A stretch of DNA of 64,000 bases from Methanocella_A sp963769045. Lineage in GTDB: Archaea > Halobacteriota > Methanocellia > Methanocellales > Methanocellaceae. The stretch covers positions 62,001 to 126,000 of the forward strand of contig CAVYKK010000020.1 of assembly GCA_963769045.1 (NCBI GenBank), in the 5' to 3' direction. This document shows positions 48,058-57,700 of the stretch, in pieces. The number at the start of each line of letters is the position of its first letter. Positions within the stretch are counted from its first letter, which is position 1. Made by a program: the position numbers and the translations under genes. The notes under the pieces were generated by a model. That model saw only the letters and a program-made list of their open reading frames with translations, was not told where the DNA came from and made no database searches.

Positions 48058-49043
48058 CACGACCTGATCAGCGGCAGGGCTTTGTCCTGGTAGAGCGCAG
48101 CCGCGTCCGTCCTTTCCTCTGACAGGGCTACCGCCGCAAGGGCTCCGATCCGGCCTGGCTGCGGGCCCAGGATGTCGATGAACTCGATGCCGTTCTCTTC
48201 CGCCTTACGGTTTACCTCTTCCATAGTGACCAGCCGCTTTTTTATCTCCCAGCCGAAGTCGTTGAGTGCAGGCGGAATGCCGATGCCCCGGTAGACGGCG
48301 ATGCCCGGGTCTTCGGACCGGTTGTCCGCCTTCACGGTGCCGACCACGCTCTTGATGAGCGCATCACAGGCTTCGGGCGTAACGGCAAAGGTGATCGCAG
48401 ACGCGACGCAGTTGGTCGTCTTATTGGGCGACCGGGGGCATAGCTGTATGAGCCGGAGGTTGAGCGCCTGGACGCCGGGCAGCGTCGCGGCGATCTTCTG
48501 AGCTTTTAAAGCCGTCACCCAGGTCGCGCCGCCTTCCTTGTTGTCGGTGTCGTCGACGCCTATAGTGACCTTCTCGTACCGGGGCGTGACGATCTCCACG
48601 CGGTTCGTGTGGGCGCCGCCCACCTTCAGGTCGTCCTCTGTCGGGTAATTGGCATACAGCACGCCCGGCGCCTGCGTGAGACAAGCGGCAATGCCGAGGC
48701 CTGCGCCGCCCGTGCCAGCCCACTTGGTCCTGACGGTGTCGCCGTCGATGGTGACGCCCTCCAGTGCCTGCCCTCCCATCTCGGCGTCGGCCGGCCCGAA
48801 CTTCGCCCGCTGTTCTCCGAGCCTCGCATGCATGATCATGGTGGTGCCTTCCACCTCGCACCAGTCGATCAACCCGCCCGCCCGGCAGCGGTTCACCGCA
48901 TCCCACTCGATGGTGCCTCTTACGGCGCAAGTCTCGATGATCTCGGCGACGTTCTTCGCCGGGTCAACCATGGTAAGCAGACGCTGCGAGAACAGCGGCC
49001 CGAACTTATCCTTAACCTGCGATGGTTCCAGCTTCATGGGCAT
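48057..49043 (-). CDS. Methanogenesis marker protein 11
   Basis: A 328-residue protein of the methanogenesis marker 11 family, found in methanogens and related archaea. The hallmark VTIGVDDTDNKEGGATW (about 172-188), the following PGVQALNLRLIQLCPRSPNKT and the NCVASAI segment are shared with the TiaS-like nucleotide-binding fold, which suggests an ATP-dependent reaction. Function is otherwise unproven. It is operonic with mtxX, whose start codon overlaps this stop. ATG 49043 is preferred to GTG 49046. The conserved pair is strong evidence for a methanogen source. Confidence 0.88.
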   Translation of the reverse strand: MPMKLEPSQVKDKFGPLFSQRLLTMVDPAKNVAEIIETCAVRGTIEWDAVNRCRAGGLIDWCEVEGTTMIMHARLGEQRAKFGPADAEMGGQALEGVTIDGDTVRTKWAGTGGAGLGIAACLTQAPGVLYANYPTEDDLKVGGAHTNRVEIVTPRYEKVTIGVDDTDNKEGGATWVTALKAQKIAATLPGVQALNLRLIQLCPRSPNKTTNCVASAITFAVTPEACDALIKSVVGTVKADNRSEDPGIAVYRGIGIPPALNDFGWEIKKRLVTMEEVNRKAEENGIEFIDILGPQPGRIGALAAVALSEERTDAAALYQDKALPLIRS

Positions 49044-49135
49044 CACTTGTAAACGATATTTTCGTTAATAATATGCCCGGAAGCTATTAAAGGTCACGGT
49101 GCACAGCGGCCGCTATAAGGGGCATAATATCGGTC

Positions 49136-49150
49136 TTATATATATATAAA
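49136..49150 (+). promoter_or_regulatory. TATA box of the histidine kinase gene
   Basis: CTTATATATATATAAAG, with a predicted start near 49170. A GAGGTC ribosome site at about 49182-49187 precedes ATG 49192. Confidence 0.6.
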
Positions 49151-49191
49151 GTATTAAATTCTAATAAAGCAATTTTAATATTGAGGTCAAA

Positions 49192-50967
49192 ATGAGCATT
49201 ATCCGCCTGAACGCGTTTACCGACGATTCAAAGTCAAGGATCATCCGGTTGATAGGCTCGTTATCCTTTATTGCGATTATCACAATTATCGGCCTTTTCG
49301 TCGCTGAGCAGGTGAACAATACTTATTTCAAGAACTTCACCATCGCAAACACGCACATATTGACAATCCTGATTGGCAGTGCTCTGGCCACCTTTGCAGC
49401 ATTGATCGTCCTGCTCCAGTTCGAGGGGCTCTATGCAAAACTTTCGCGTGAGAATAACGAGCGCAAACAGGTTGAAAATGCGTTGGTGAAGAGCAAGGCC
49501 ATCCTCTCCCGGGCCCAGGTGATAGCCCATATCGGCAACTGGGCATGGAACATTAAGACAAACAGGATGACGTGGTCGGATGAAATTTTTAAGATATTGG
49601 GTTACCAGCCACAGGAGTTCCAGCCGTCCTTTGAATGGCTGATGCCAAGGGTGATCCCTGAGGACAGGCCCCTGATTACAGCTTCGCTTGAAGCTGCCCT
49701 CCGGGACAACAAGCTCTTTAACATTGACTATCGCGTCACCGCCGCCGATGGATCCGTGCGCTACGTGAACACCGTGGCCGACCGGATCAAGCGTGACAAG
49801 GCCGGCACCCCAGAGTGGATATACGGGATCAGCCAGGATATCACCCGGCGCAAGGAAACAGAAAAAGCGCTGATGAAGAGCAAGGCCATTCTCTCCCGGG
49901 CCCAGGAGATCGCCCACATCGGCAACTGGGCATGGGACATGGGCACGAACGCCATGACCTGGTCGGACGAGATTTACCACATATTCGGCTACAACCCGGG
50001 TGATGTCCGACCGTCTTACGAATGGCTGATGTCACAGGTTCTACCTGATGATCGACCGATGCTCTCCTCATCGCTGGAGGCTGCCCTGCGAGAGAACCGA
50101 CTCTTTAATATCGACTTTCGCATCCTCAGGTCTGACAGATCCGTACGCTATGTGAATGTCGTCGCCGACCGGATCAAGCGTGACAAGGCGGGCAATCCAC
50201 AGTGGATGTACGGGATTATCCAGGACATCACCCGGCGTAAGCAAGCCGAGAACGAGCTGAAGGATGCCAAGGGTCAGGCCGAACTGTACATTGATCTCAT
50301 GGGCCACGATATCAACAATATGAACCAGATCGCCATGGGGTACCTTGAGCTTGCATACGACAAGCTCGAGAATGAAGGCAGACTGGAAAAAGCGGATGCC
50401 AGCTTGCTTGAGAAGCCAATCGAGGCCATGAAGAACATCGCCCGGCTCGTTGGCAACGTGAAAAAGCTTCAGCGGGAAAAGCTGGGCGAGTACCAGCTCA
50501 AGCCGGTAGACGTGGGACGTGTGCTGGCCGATATCGTCACCCAGTACTCTTCCTGTGTCCCTGGCCGGGACATCAAGATCAATTTCAGTCCTGCCGCCGG
50601 GTGCATGGTCACGGCGAACGACCTGATCGTCGATCTCTACTCGAACATCGTTGGAAACGCTATCAAGCACTCCCGGGGTCCGGTACAGGTTGACATAGGG
50701 CTGAATATGGTACAGGAAGGTGGCCGAAAGTATTGTCAGGTAACCATCGATGACAACGGCCCCGGCATCCCCGACGACATGAAAGATCAGCTGGTCAGAC
50801 GCCAGTGTACACCAGGCATACGTTTCACTGGCAAAGGACTGGGACTATGCCTTGTGAAAACACTTGTCGATGATTTCCACGGAAAAATGAGGATCGAGGA
50901 CCGGGTGCCCGGGCATCATGAGAAAGGTGCCCGGATTGTGATCATTCTACCACTAACGCAGACCTGA
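49192..50967 (+). CDS. Membrane histidine kinase with duplicated PAS domains
   Basis: A 591-residue sensor kinase. Two membrane helices (about 20-40 and 56-77) with a very short external loop; a linker; PAS1 (about 100-228) and PAS2 (about 229-358). A dimerisation helix carries the likely phospho-accepting His in DLMGHDINNMNQ (near residue 367). The ATPase domain has N-box YSNIVGNAIKHS, G1 DDNGPGIPDD and G2 GKGLGLCLVKTL. The two PAS copies are nearly identical in stretches (YVNTVADRIKRDKAG against YVNVVADRIKRDKAG; both preceded by KSKAILSRAQ.IAHIGNWAW), so they arose by a recent tandem duplication. No receiver protein is encoded nearby; it is an orphan kinase. Confidence 0.92.
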   Translation: MSIIRLNAFTDDSKSRIIRLIGSLSFIAIITIIGLFVAEQVNNTYFKNFTIANTHILTILIGSALATFAALIVLLQFEGLYAKLSRENNERKQVENALVKSKAILSRAQVIAHIGNWAWNIKTNRMTWSDEIFKILGYQPQEFQPSFEWLMPRVIPEDRPLITASLEAALRDNKLFNIDYRVTAADGSVRYVNTVADRIKRDKAGTPEWIYGISQDITRRKETEKALMKSKAILSRAQEIAHIGNWAWDMGTNAMTWSDEIYHIFGYNPGDVRPSYEWLMSQVLPDDRPMLSSSLEAALRENRLFNIDFRILRSDRSVRYVNVVADRIKRDKAGNPQWMYGIIQDITRRKQAENELKDAKGQAELYIDLMGHDINNMNQIAMGYLELAYDKLENEGRLEKADASLLEKPIEAMKNIARLVGNVKKLQREKLGEYQLKPVDVGRVLADIVTQYSSCVPGRDIKINFSPAAGCMVTANDLIVDLYSNIVGNAIKHSRGPVQVDIGLNMVQEGGRKYCQVTIDDNGPGIPDDMKDQLVRRQCTPGIRFTGKGLGLCLVKTLVDDFHGKMRIEDRVPGHHEKGARIVIILPLTQT

Positions 50968-51101
50968 CGTGGTCAACAGCTGCCGTTTTCCTCTTTTCCG
51001 GACGAGATGCTCCGACAATATCGCCGTGCCCTCCTCCGCGTCGGGGGAGTGCCGATGCCTGCAGGAGCGCAGCATCGGCACAATCGTCCTAAACAGCCCG
51101 G

Positions 51102-52375
51102 CTATTTCTTGAGCTGTTCGAGCAATTCCTTAGCCCGGTCTGCCCGGACCTTCTTCTCCTTGACCATGGCCTCGGCGACCTTATCGATCAGATCGCCGGT
51201 CGCACCGGCCTGGATGGCTACGTTCCGGGAGTGGAGCTGCATGTGTCCGCGCTGTATGCCCTCGGTCGCCAGCGCCCTAGCGCCGCGAAGTTCTGAGCCA
51301 GCCCGACAGACGCCATGATCTCGCCGAGCTCGCTGGCTGTCTTCACACCGAGAATCCTTACGTTAGCCTTCGCCGTCGGGTGCGACGCGGTTGCGCCGCC
51401 GACGAGTCCGACTGCCAGCGGCAGCTCGATCGTGCCGACGAGGTCACCGTTCGCGTTCTTCTCATAGCAGGTCAGGGGCATGTAAGTGCCGGTGATCGCC
51501 GCGTAGGCGTGCGCACCCGCCTCAATCGCCCGGGTGTCGTTGCCCGTGGCCAGCGTGACGGCGCTGATGCCGTTCATGATGCCCTTGTTGTGTGTCGCGG
51601 CACGGTACGGGTCCGCCAGCGCGAACTCATAGGCCTTGATGACCGCGTCGACGACGTCCTCGCCGCCGATGCTCTCTTTAGTCCAGACCGCCTTCGCCCG
51701 CATGAGGCGCTTATCCGCAAGGTTGGAGATGATGCGGAGATACACTTTGCCGCCGGTGATCTTCTCCAGATGGGGCCCCACGGTCTCCGCCATCGTGTTG
51801 ACCGCATTGGCGCCCATGGCGTCCCGGCAGTCGACGATCAGGTGGACGATCAGCATCTCATGGCCTGGCTTGTTCGGGACCTCGCGTACGTAGGCTTCGA
51901 CGTCCTTGCAGCCGCCGCCGAACTTTACGAGGATCGGGTCGACCGCGTTGCAGATTTCCATGATCTTCGCCCTGTCCGCCAGCACCGCGAACCGGGCGCT
52001 GTACGGGTCCTTGACGCCCGTCACCTGGATAAGGCCGCGCATGACCGGGCCGGTGCTGCTCGTGGTGAATCCGCCTGCGGCACGGGCCATCTTGGCCGCG
52101 TTGGACGCAGCGGCGATCACTGATGGCTCCTCGATGGCCATAGGCACGAGGTAGTCCTTGCCATTGATCAGGAAGTTCACTGCCAGGCCCAGCGGCACCG
52201 GCATGACACCGATCACGTTCTCGACCATCCGGTCCACCTGCTCCGGCTTGAGCGCACCCATGTTGCCGACAGTAGCGACCTCATCGGCCGTCAGCCCCGT
52301 GAGTTCCTGCACTTTCTTAAGCCTCTCCTGGGGCGGTAATTTGTAGAATCCAGAAATCTGTGAGCTTTTATCCAT
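51102..52375 (-). pseudogene. hmgA: Class II HMG-CoA reductase, frameshift near the C-terminus
   Basis: The product reduces HMG-CoA to mevalonate, the committed step toward archaeal lipids. It is class II (SGFYKLPPQERL, VENVIGVMPVPLG, AIEEPSVIAAAS; catalytic Glu in that last block), as in Archaeoglobus and degradative bacterial enzymes. The frame ends wrongly after GLAQNFAAL. The true C-terminus (ALATEGIQRGHMQLHSRNVA, then KVRADRAKELLEQLKK) continues in another frame from about 51286 to a stop at 51102. The lost segment holds the catalytic His in RGHMQLH, so the short form should be inactive. A single missing base in CTAGGGCGC would explain it. Start: ATG 52375 after GGTGA, rather than 52399. 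Confidence 0.85.
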
Positions 52376-52435
52376 GAAAGTCACCTGTACAGATGGCATG
52401 TGTTTAATTGATTAATAATTTATCCGTCGTGCTTT

Positions 52436-52628
52436 GAGGTCTCGGAGGTTGCGAGAGGTCACAGAGTTTCACCACAGAGGTCACAGAGGCCACAGAGGAC
52501 GACACAGAGGTTTGTTAAATAAAAAGGCTTCCCATGAGCCATCTATTAAAACGTCCTCTGTGCATACCTCTGTGGCCTCTGTGACCTCTGTGCTAAGCTC
52601 TGCGACCTCTCGCAACCTCTGCGACCTC
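52436..52628. repeat. Palindromic iteron element, CACAGAGGY type, copy C
   Basis: Left arm GGAGGTTGCGAGAGGTC, then AGAGGTCAC, AGAGGCCAC, AGAGG. Right arm CCTCTGTGG, CCTCTGTGA, CCTCTGTGC, then CTCTGCGACCTCTCGCAACC. The centre TTGTTAAATAAAAAGGCTTC continues to CCATGAGCCATC and is nearly the same as in copy B. It lies between the divergent hmgA and the gene at 52680. Confidence 0.85.
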
Positions 52629-52679
52629 AAAAAGAGATAATTTGATTAAGCATCCACGCCCATAGACAAGCGATTTGCA

Positions 52680-53825
52680 ATGCATGGCCGGGACGCGATC
52701 AACTTTCAAGTGATGAAGAAGCAGGGGCTGACTGAGCCATATGGCAGCCCCATCGAAGCGTTAAAAGCTCTCCTGCTGATCGACGCGTCCATTCTGCCTG
52801 CCGCTTACTATAATCTTTTCATACGCTCGAAAGAGTCGAGCCCTGCCGCAATTGCCCGGGAGGTCCAGTCCGGCCGGCGCATGGCGCGGGTGATCGGGCT
52901 GAAAGGCGTGCCGCAGGTCGTGCCCCGGGAGATGATGTCCCACTTATATTCCCTTACGAAGGCCGACCGGGAAGGGCGGGCAATAGTCATGCTCAACGGC
53001 TGGGGCGTCGACGGCGGGGAATACGAGCGCATCAGGCGCACCATCCTCGACGTGCTGGACGACCGGGAGAAGACGCTGCCCCAGCTTAAGAACAGCCTCC
53101 CCGCGTCTATGTCCCGGGAGGTCACCCGCCGCAGGGGGAAACGCATCGAAAAATCGACCAACATCGCTCTCGTGGCGCAGGCCATGTACCAGCGATGGGA
53201 GCTGCTGCGCGGCGGCGTAGGCCGGAACACCTTCGAGGACCCGGGCCGGTACTCGACGTTCGAGCGGCGCTTCGGCACCATGAAGCTCGACGAAAACCGT
53301 ACTGATGCTATTGCAGCCATGGCGCGGGCATATGTTGAATGTTATGGCCCGGTCAGCTCCGAGGACTTCGCATGGTGGGCCGGCATGACGAAAGGCGAAG
53401 CCGCAAAGGCTTTCGAGCAGTTGAAGGACGTAGTGCCTGCCGAGATCGAGGGCATACCCGGGAGGTTCTTCATGTCGGGGGATAAGGCAGGCTCGATTGA
53501 GCCGCTGCCTCGGAGCCCCGCGACTATCCGCATGCTGATGACCGACGACCCCTACGTGAAGGCCTACGCGAACCGGGCCCGATTCATGCCCCCGCTCTAC
53601 GAGGGCACCGTGATCACGAAGTTCGGGGAATCGACGCCCGTCGTGCTCATCGATGGCGTGGTACACGGCCTCTGGAGCATGAGCGGGAAGACCTGCGTCG
53701 TCGAGATGGTTGCCGGGCCGGGGGATTCGGAGGACGAGATCAAGGCGGCGGCGACAAAGGCAGGGCGCTTTTTCACTGGCGGGTCAGTAGATGTTGTGTT
53801 CACGGCCCACCGGGAAAAAGTGTGA
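52680..53825 (+). CDS. AlkZ/YcaQ-like winged-helix protein
   Basis: A 381-residue protein resembling the HTH_42 (AlkZ/YcaQ) family of tandem winged-helix DNA glycosylases that excise alkylated or cross-linked bases. Features seen: PAAYYNLFIRSKESSPAAIA, GLKGVPQVVPREM, AYVECYGPVSSEDFAWWAGM (the Y-G-P-x-x-x-x-D-x-x-W block) and a beta-rich C-terminus (PVVLIDGVVHGLWSM). The catalytic Gln-x-[Gln/Asp] motif of characterised AlkZ enzymes (near V-A-Q-A-M here) is only partly matched, so enzyme activity is uncertain. Start: ATG 52680, about 50 bases after the palindrome; no clear ribosome site. Confidence 0.75.
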   Translation: MHGRDAINFQVMKKQGLTEPYGSPIEALKALLLIDASILPAAYYNLFIRSKESSPAAIAREVQSGRRMARVIGLKGVPQVVPREMMSHLYSLTKADREGRAIVMLNGWGVDGGEYERIRRTILDVLDDREKTLPQLKNSLPASMSREVTRRRGKRIEKSTNIALVAQAMYQRWELLRGGVGRNTFEDPGRYSTFERRFGTMKLDENRTDAIAAMARAYVECYGPVSSEDFAWWAGMTKGEAAKAFEQLKDVVPAEIEGIPGRFFMSGDKAGSIEPLPRSPATIRMLMTDDPYVKAYANRARFMPPLYEGTVITKFGESTPVVLIDGVVHGLWSMSGKTCVVEMVAGPGDSEDEIKAAATKAGRFFTGGSVDVVFTAHREKV

Positions 53826-53965
53826 TGCTCCAGGTAAAGCTCGCCAGGACTTTTTTAAAAAACTGCTTTCATAGATCAGTCTTGTTAAGGTAATGCGCAC
53901 TGTAAAAAGGGGTTCCAGTGTTCCGGTACGCATAGCCTTGACCGGGTATAAGTCTCTTTTAAAAC

Positions 53966-54460
53966 TCAAGCCCGCATGTAGACGTCCGGCCCTCTGGCCA
54001 TGCCGCTCGCAGCCGGAATGTAGGTTATGGTCTCGGTCGAGTAGTTAGGCACGGTATAAGTCAGATTATAAGTGTCCGGCCCCTTACGTTCCCAGACGCC
54101 ACTGTACGTAGCGGTCGAATCGCTGTCCTGACGATAGAAGGTACCATCGGCCTCGAACTGGTAAGTCGCATACGTATTGTTAGCGCCATGCCAGGAAAAA
54201 GTACCGATGATCGGGTCATTAGCCGCGGGCGGCACCGGCGTGATCGTCGGCGTGGGCCGGTATTGTGGCAGCGGCTCGGCCGTAGGCAAAGGCTGCGCCG
54301 TGGGCAGGGGCCCTGCGGTCGGCAGAGGTTCCGCCGTCGGCATTATGCCTGGCGTCGGCGTGCCCGTATAATCGTTGATGTTATCCATGCACCCGCAGGT
54401 CGCCACGATGGCCAGCGAGATGAAAACCACTGCCAGCAGCCTCATATGGTGCACTTTCAT
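53966..54460 (-). CDS. Lipoprotein with PLPTA repeats
   Basis: A 164-residue lipoprotein. The signal peptide ends in a lipobox-like VATCGC with the lipidated Cys near residue 24. A linker (about 30-62) consists of imperfect PLPTAEP/PLPTAGP/PLPTAQP units of six or seven residues, then PTPTITPVPP. The folded domain (about 65-164; IGTFSWHG, YQFEADGTFYRQDSDST, YSGVWERKGPDTYNLTY) looks like a small antiparallel beta-barrel of the lipocalin-like type. Function unknown. ATG 54460 is chosen because it starts the signal peptide; the frame stays open upstream to 54580 without signal features. Confidence 0.75.
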   Translation of the reverse strand: MKVHHMRLLAVVFISLAIVATCGCMDNINDYTGTPTPGIMPTAEPLPTAGPLPTAQPLPTAEPLPQYRPTPTITPVPPAANDPIIGTFSWHGANNTYATYQFEADGTFYRQDSDSTATYSGVWERKGPDTYNLTYTVPNYSTETITYIPAASGMARGPDVYMRA

Positions 54461-54772
54461 GTCGTATATGCTCTTTAGGGTTTCGGGTGCAAATGTCCGG
54501 TAAAATGAAATGGCAGGCACCGGTAGCGCCCCGGCTTTTCCATGCGCTCGCGCGCTGGCGCCGGACGCCGTCGCCATCACCTGCTGGCCGTTATATACAC
54601 AACATTTAAGTATTGTCCACGTTATTTACATACGGTGCATAAGAACATGACAGCGTGGGATTGCTTTATTGGCCTCCGGGCCCACTGATTATCTTCTCAC
54701 ACCACGGATTATGCACGGCGCTTCTATCATTTACTTCTCATCTAGCGCACACCATCTCGCGAGGAATCTGAC
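54461..54772. other. Intergenic region upstream of ileS
   Basis: About 310 bases without a gene I can support. AT-rich patches (GTTATATACAC near 54590; CGTTATTTACATAC near 54620) could be divergent promoters, and CGCTCGCGCGCTGGCGCC near 54545 is GC-palindromic. No T-box-like or other recognised leader structure was seen before ileS. Confidence 0.4.
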
Positions 54773-57700
54773 GTGATACAGGAAGAGAAAGAGCAGTACA
54801 ACGGCAAGAACATCGAGGCCGGGGTCGAGGAGTTCTGGCAGTCCAGCGACGCCTATCGGCTGACCCGTAATCTCCGACGCGGCAACAAAAAGTTCTACTT
54901 CGTGGACGGCCCCCCGTACACTACCGGGCGCATCCACCTCGGAACGGCCTGGAACAAGATCATCAAGGACTCGGTGCTGCGCTACCGCAGCATGAACGGC
55001 TATGACCTGAAGGACACGCCCGGCTGGGACATGCACGGGCTGCCCATCGAGGTCAAGGTCGAGGGCATCCTCGGTTTCAAGACCAAGAAGGACATCGAGC
55101 AGTTCGGCGTCGCCCGCTTCACGGAAGAGTGCAAGAAGTTCGCCATCGACAACATGCACCAGATGACCGGGCAGTTCAAGCGGCTCGGCGTGTGGATGGA
55201 CTGGGACGACCCGTACATGACGCTGAAGAGCGAGTACATCGAGGCGGCATGGTGGGCGATGAAGCAGGCCTATGAAAAGCACCTGCTCGAGCGGGGCCTG
55301 CGGAACGTCAACTGGTGTCCGCGTTGCGAGACGGCCATCGCAGACTCCGAAGTCGAGTATGCCGACCGCACCGACGACTCGATATACGTCAAGTTCCCGC
55401 TGAAGGACGAAGAAGGATTCCTGGTCATCTGGACGACCACGCCATGGACCATACCGGCTAATATGGCGGTCGCCGCCAACAAGGAGTTCACCTACGCGAT
55501 GGTCGAGGCTCTGCCTGCCTCCGTATTGGAGCAAGCGTCCCTTGAAGCCGGACTGGACTTCACCACACTTGTCGATCATCATTCCGACGGGAAGCCGAAG
55601 CCCATGCGCTATGCGGACAAGGTCGCGAAGATGAAAGAGGCGATCGGCGAGGAGAAGCTGAAAGAGCTTCACGCAAAGCACGGCGAGAAAATGATCATGG
55701 CCGTAGACCTGATCGAAGGCGTCATGAAAATGGGCCATTATGCCGACTATCATGTCCTCTGGACAAAGGTCGGTCAGGAGCTCAAGGGCACGCAGTACGT
55801 GCACCCGCTTGCCGATCTCATCCCATGCCAGAAGCAGACGGAGCACAGGGTCTACCTGGCCGACTTCGTGGCAGGCGAGAACACCGGGCTGGTGCATATC
55901 GCGCCGGGCCATGGTCTCGACGACTTCGAGCTGGGCCTTAAAGAGGGCATACCCGCTTACTGCCCGGTCAAGGAGAACGGACACTACGACGACACCGTGG
56001 GCAAGTACGCCGGCATGGAGATCCGCGAGGCCAACCACGTCATCCTCGATGACCTGAGAGCCCGCGGCCTGCTGCTCGGCTCTACGGAGATCACCCACCG
56101 CTATGGTCACTGCTGGCGCTGCAAGACGCCCATCATTTTCCTGACCACCGACCAGTGGTTCATCGCGGTCAGTCGCATGAAGGAGGACATGCTTGCCGAG
56201 ATCAAGCGCGTCAACTGGTACCCCGAATGGGCCGGCTCCGCCCGGTTCTTCGACTGGGTGAGCGGTGCCCGGGACTGGTGCATCTCCCGGCAGCGGTACT
56301 GGGGTATCCCCATACCCATCTGGAAGTGCGAGAAATGCGGCAGCCTGAACGTCATCGGCACGAAGGAAGAGCTGGAGCGCGAGTGCGGCAGGGAAGTCCC
56401 TGACCTGCACCGGCCCTTCGTGGACGAGATCAGGCTGGAGTGCGAGTGTGGCGGCCCGATGAAGCGTGTGGAAGACATCTTCGACGTCTGGTTCGACTCC
56501 GCCGTTGCCTCCTGGGCGACGCTTCACTTCCCTTCGCATAAGGACGAGATGGACTGGTGGCCGGCCGACTTTATCGTGGAAGGCCACGACCAGACCCGCG
56601 GCTGGTTCTATTCGCAACTCGGCGCAGGCATGGTCGGCTTCGGCAAGGCGCCATACAACTCGGTCTGCATGCATGGCTTCACGCTGGACGAGCAGGGCCG
56701 CAAGATGTCCAAGAGCCTGGGCAATGTGGTCGCCCCCGAGGAGGTCGTCGACAAGTTCGGCGCCGACTCGTTGCGACTGTACGTACTGTCCCAGAGCGCA
56801 CCATGGGAGGACCTGAGCTTCTCCTGGGAAGAGTGCGGCAACGTGAACCGCGCGCTTAACATCTTCTGGAACGTCTACCGGTTCCCGCTACCCTACATGG
56901 TGCTGGACAAGTTCGACCCGGCAAAGGTCACCTTCGAATCGGTTAAGGATCACCTCCGCGTAGAAGACCGCTGGATACTGTCCCGCCTGCAGGCCGTCAT
57001 CAAGGAAGTGGACGCAGGCATGGCGAACTATGAGTTGCACAAGTCCACGCGGGCGCTGATCACCTTCATCCTCGACGACCTGTCCCGGTGGTACGTGCAA
57101 CTGGTGCGCGAGCGCACATGGGTAGAGGCGGATGACCCCGACAAGCTGGCGGCATACCGTGTCCTGTACGACGTGCTGGGCACCACGGTACGGCTGATGG
57201 CGCCCTATACGCCATACATCTCGGAGCGGATGTACCAGAACCTGGTACGCAAGGCCGACCCGTCGAGCCCGCTGTCCGTCCACATGTGCGACTGGCCGAC
57301 AGTTAATGAGGCATTGCTGGACGAGCGCCTCAACCTGGACATGGACATCGCCCGCAAGATCGTGGAAGCGTCGTCCAATGCCCGTCAGAAAGCGAAGCGG
57401 AAACTCCGATGGCCGGTCCGTAAGATCGTCGTCGCGGCAGACGCGGCTGACGTGGTCACCGCTGTCAGGGACCTGTCCGGCGTCATCAAGGAGCAGACGA
57501 ACTCCAAGGAGGTCGTGCTGCTGGCGCCCGGAGAGGCGAACGTCGAGCTCGGCGTGGAGGTCGTGCCCAACCCCAAAGCGATCGGCCCGGTGTTCAAGGG
57601 CAACGCCGGCAAAGTGATCGCCGAGCTGAAGGCAGCTAACGGCCGGGAGATGCGACAGGCGCTGGCGAAGGACGGCAAGTATACGCTGGAACTATCCGTC

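Noticed and set aside
54731..56674. A 647-codon open frame antisense to ileS
   Set aside because: It lies wholly opposite a highly conserved synthetase. Its product is compositionally odd (His/Val/Asp/Leu-rich, no domain) and is explained by GC-biased third positions.
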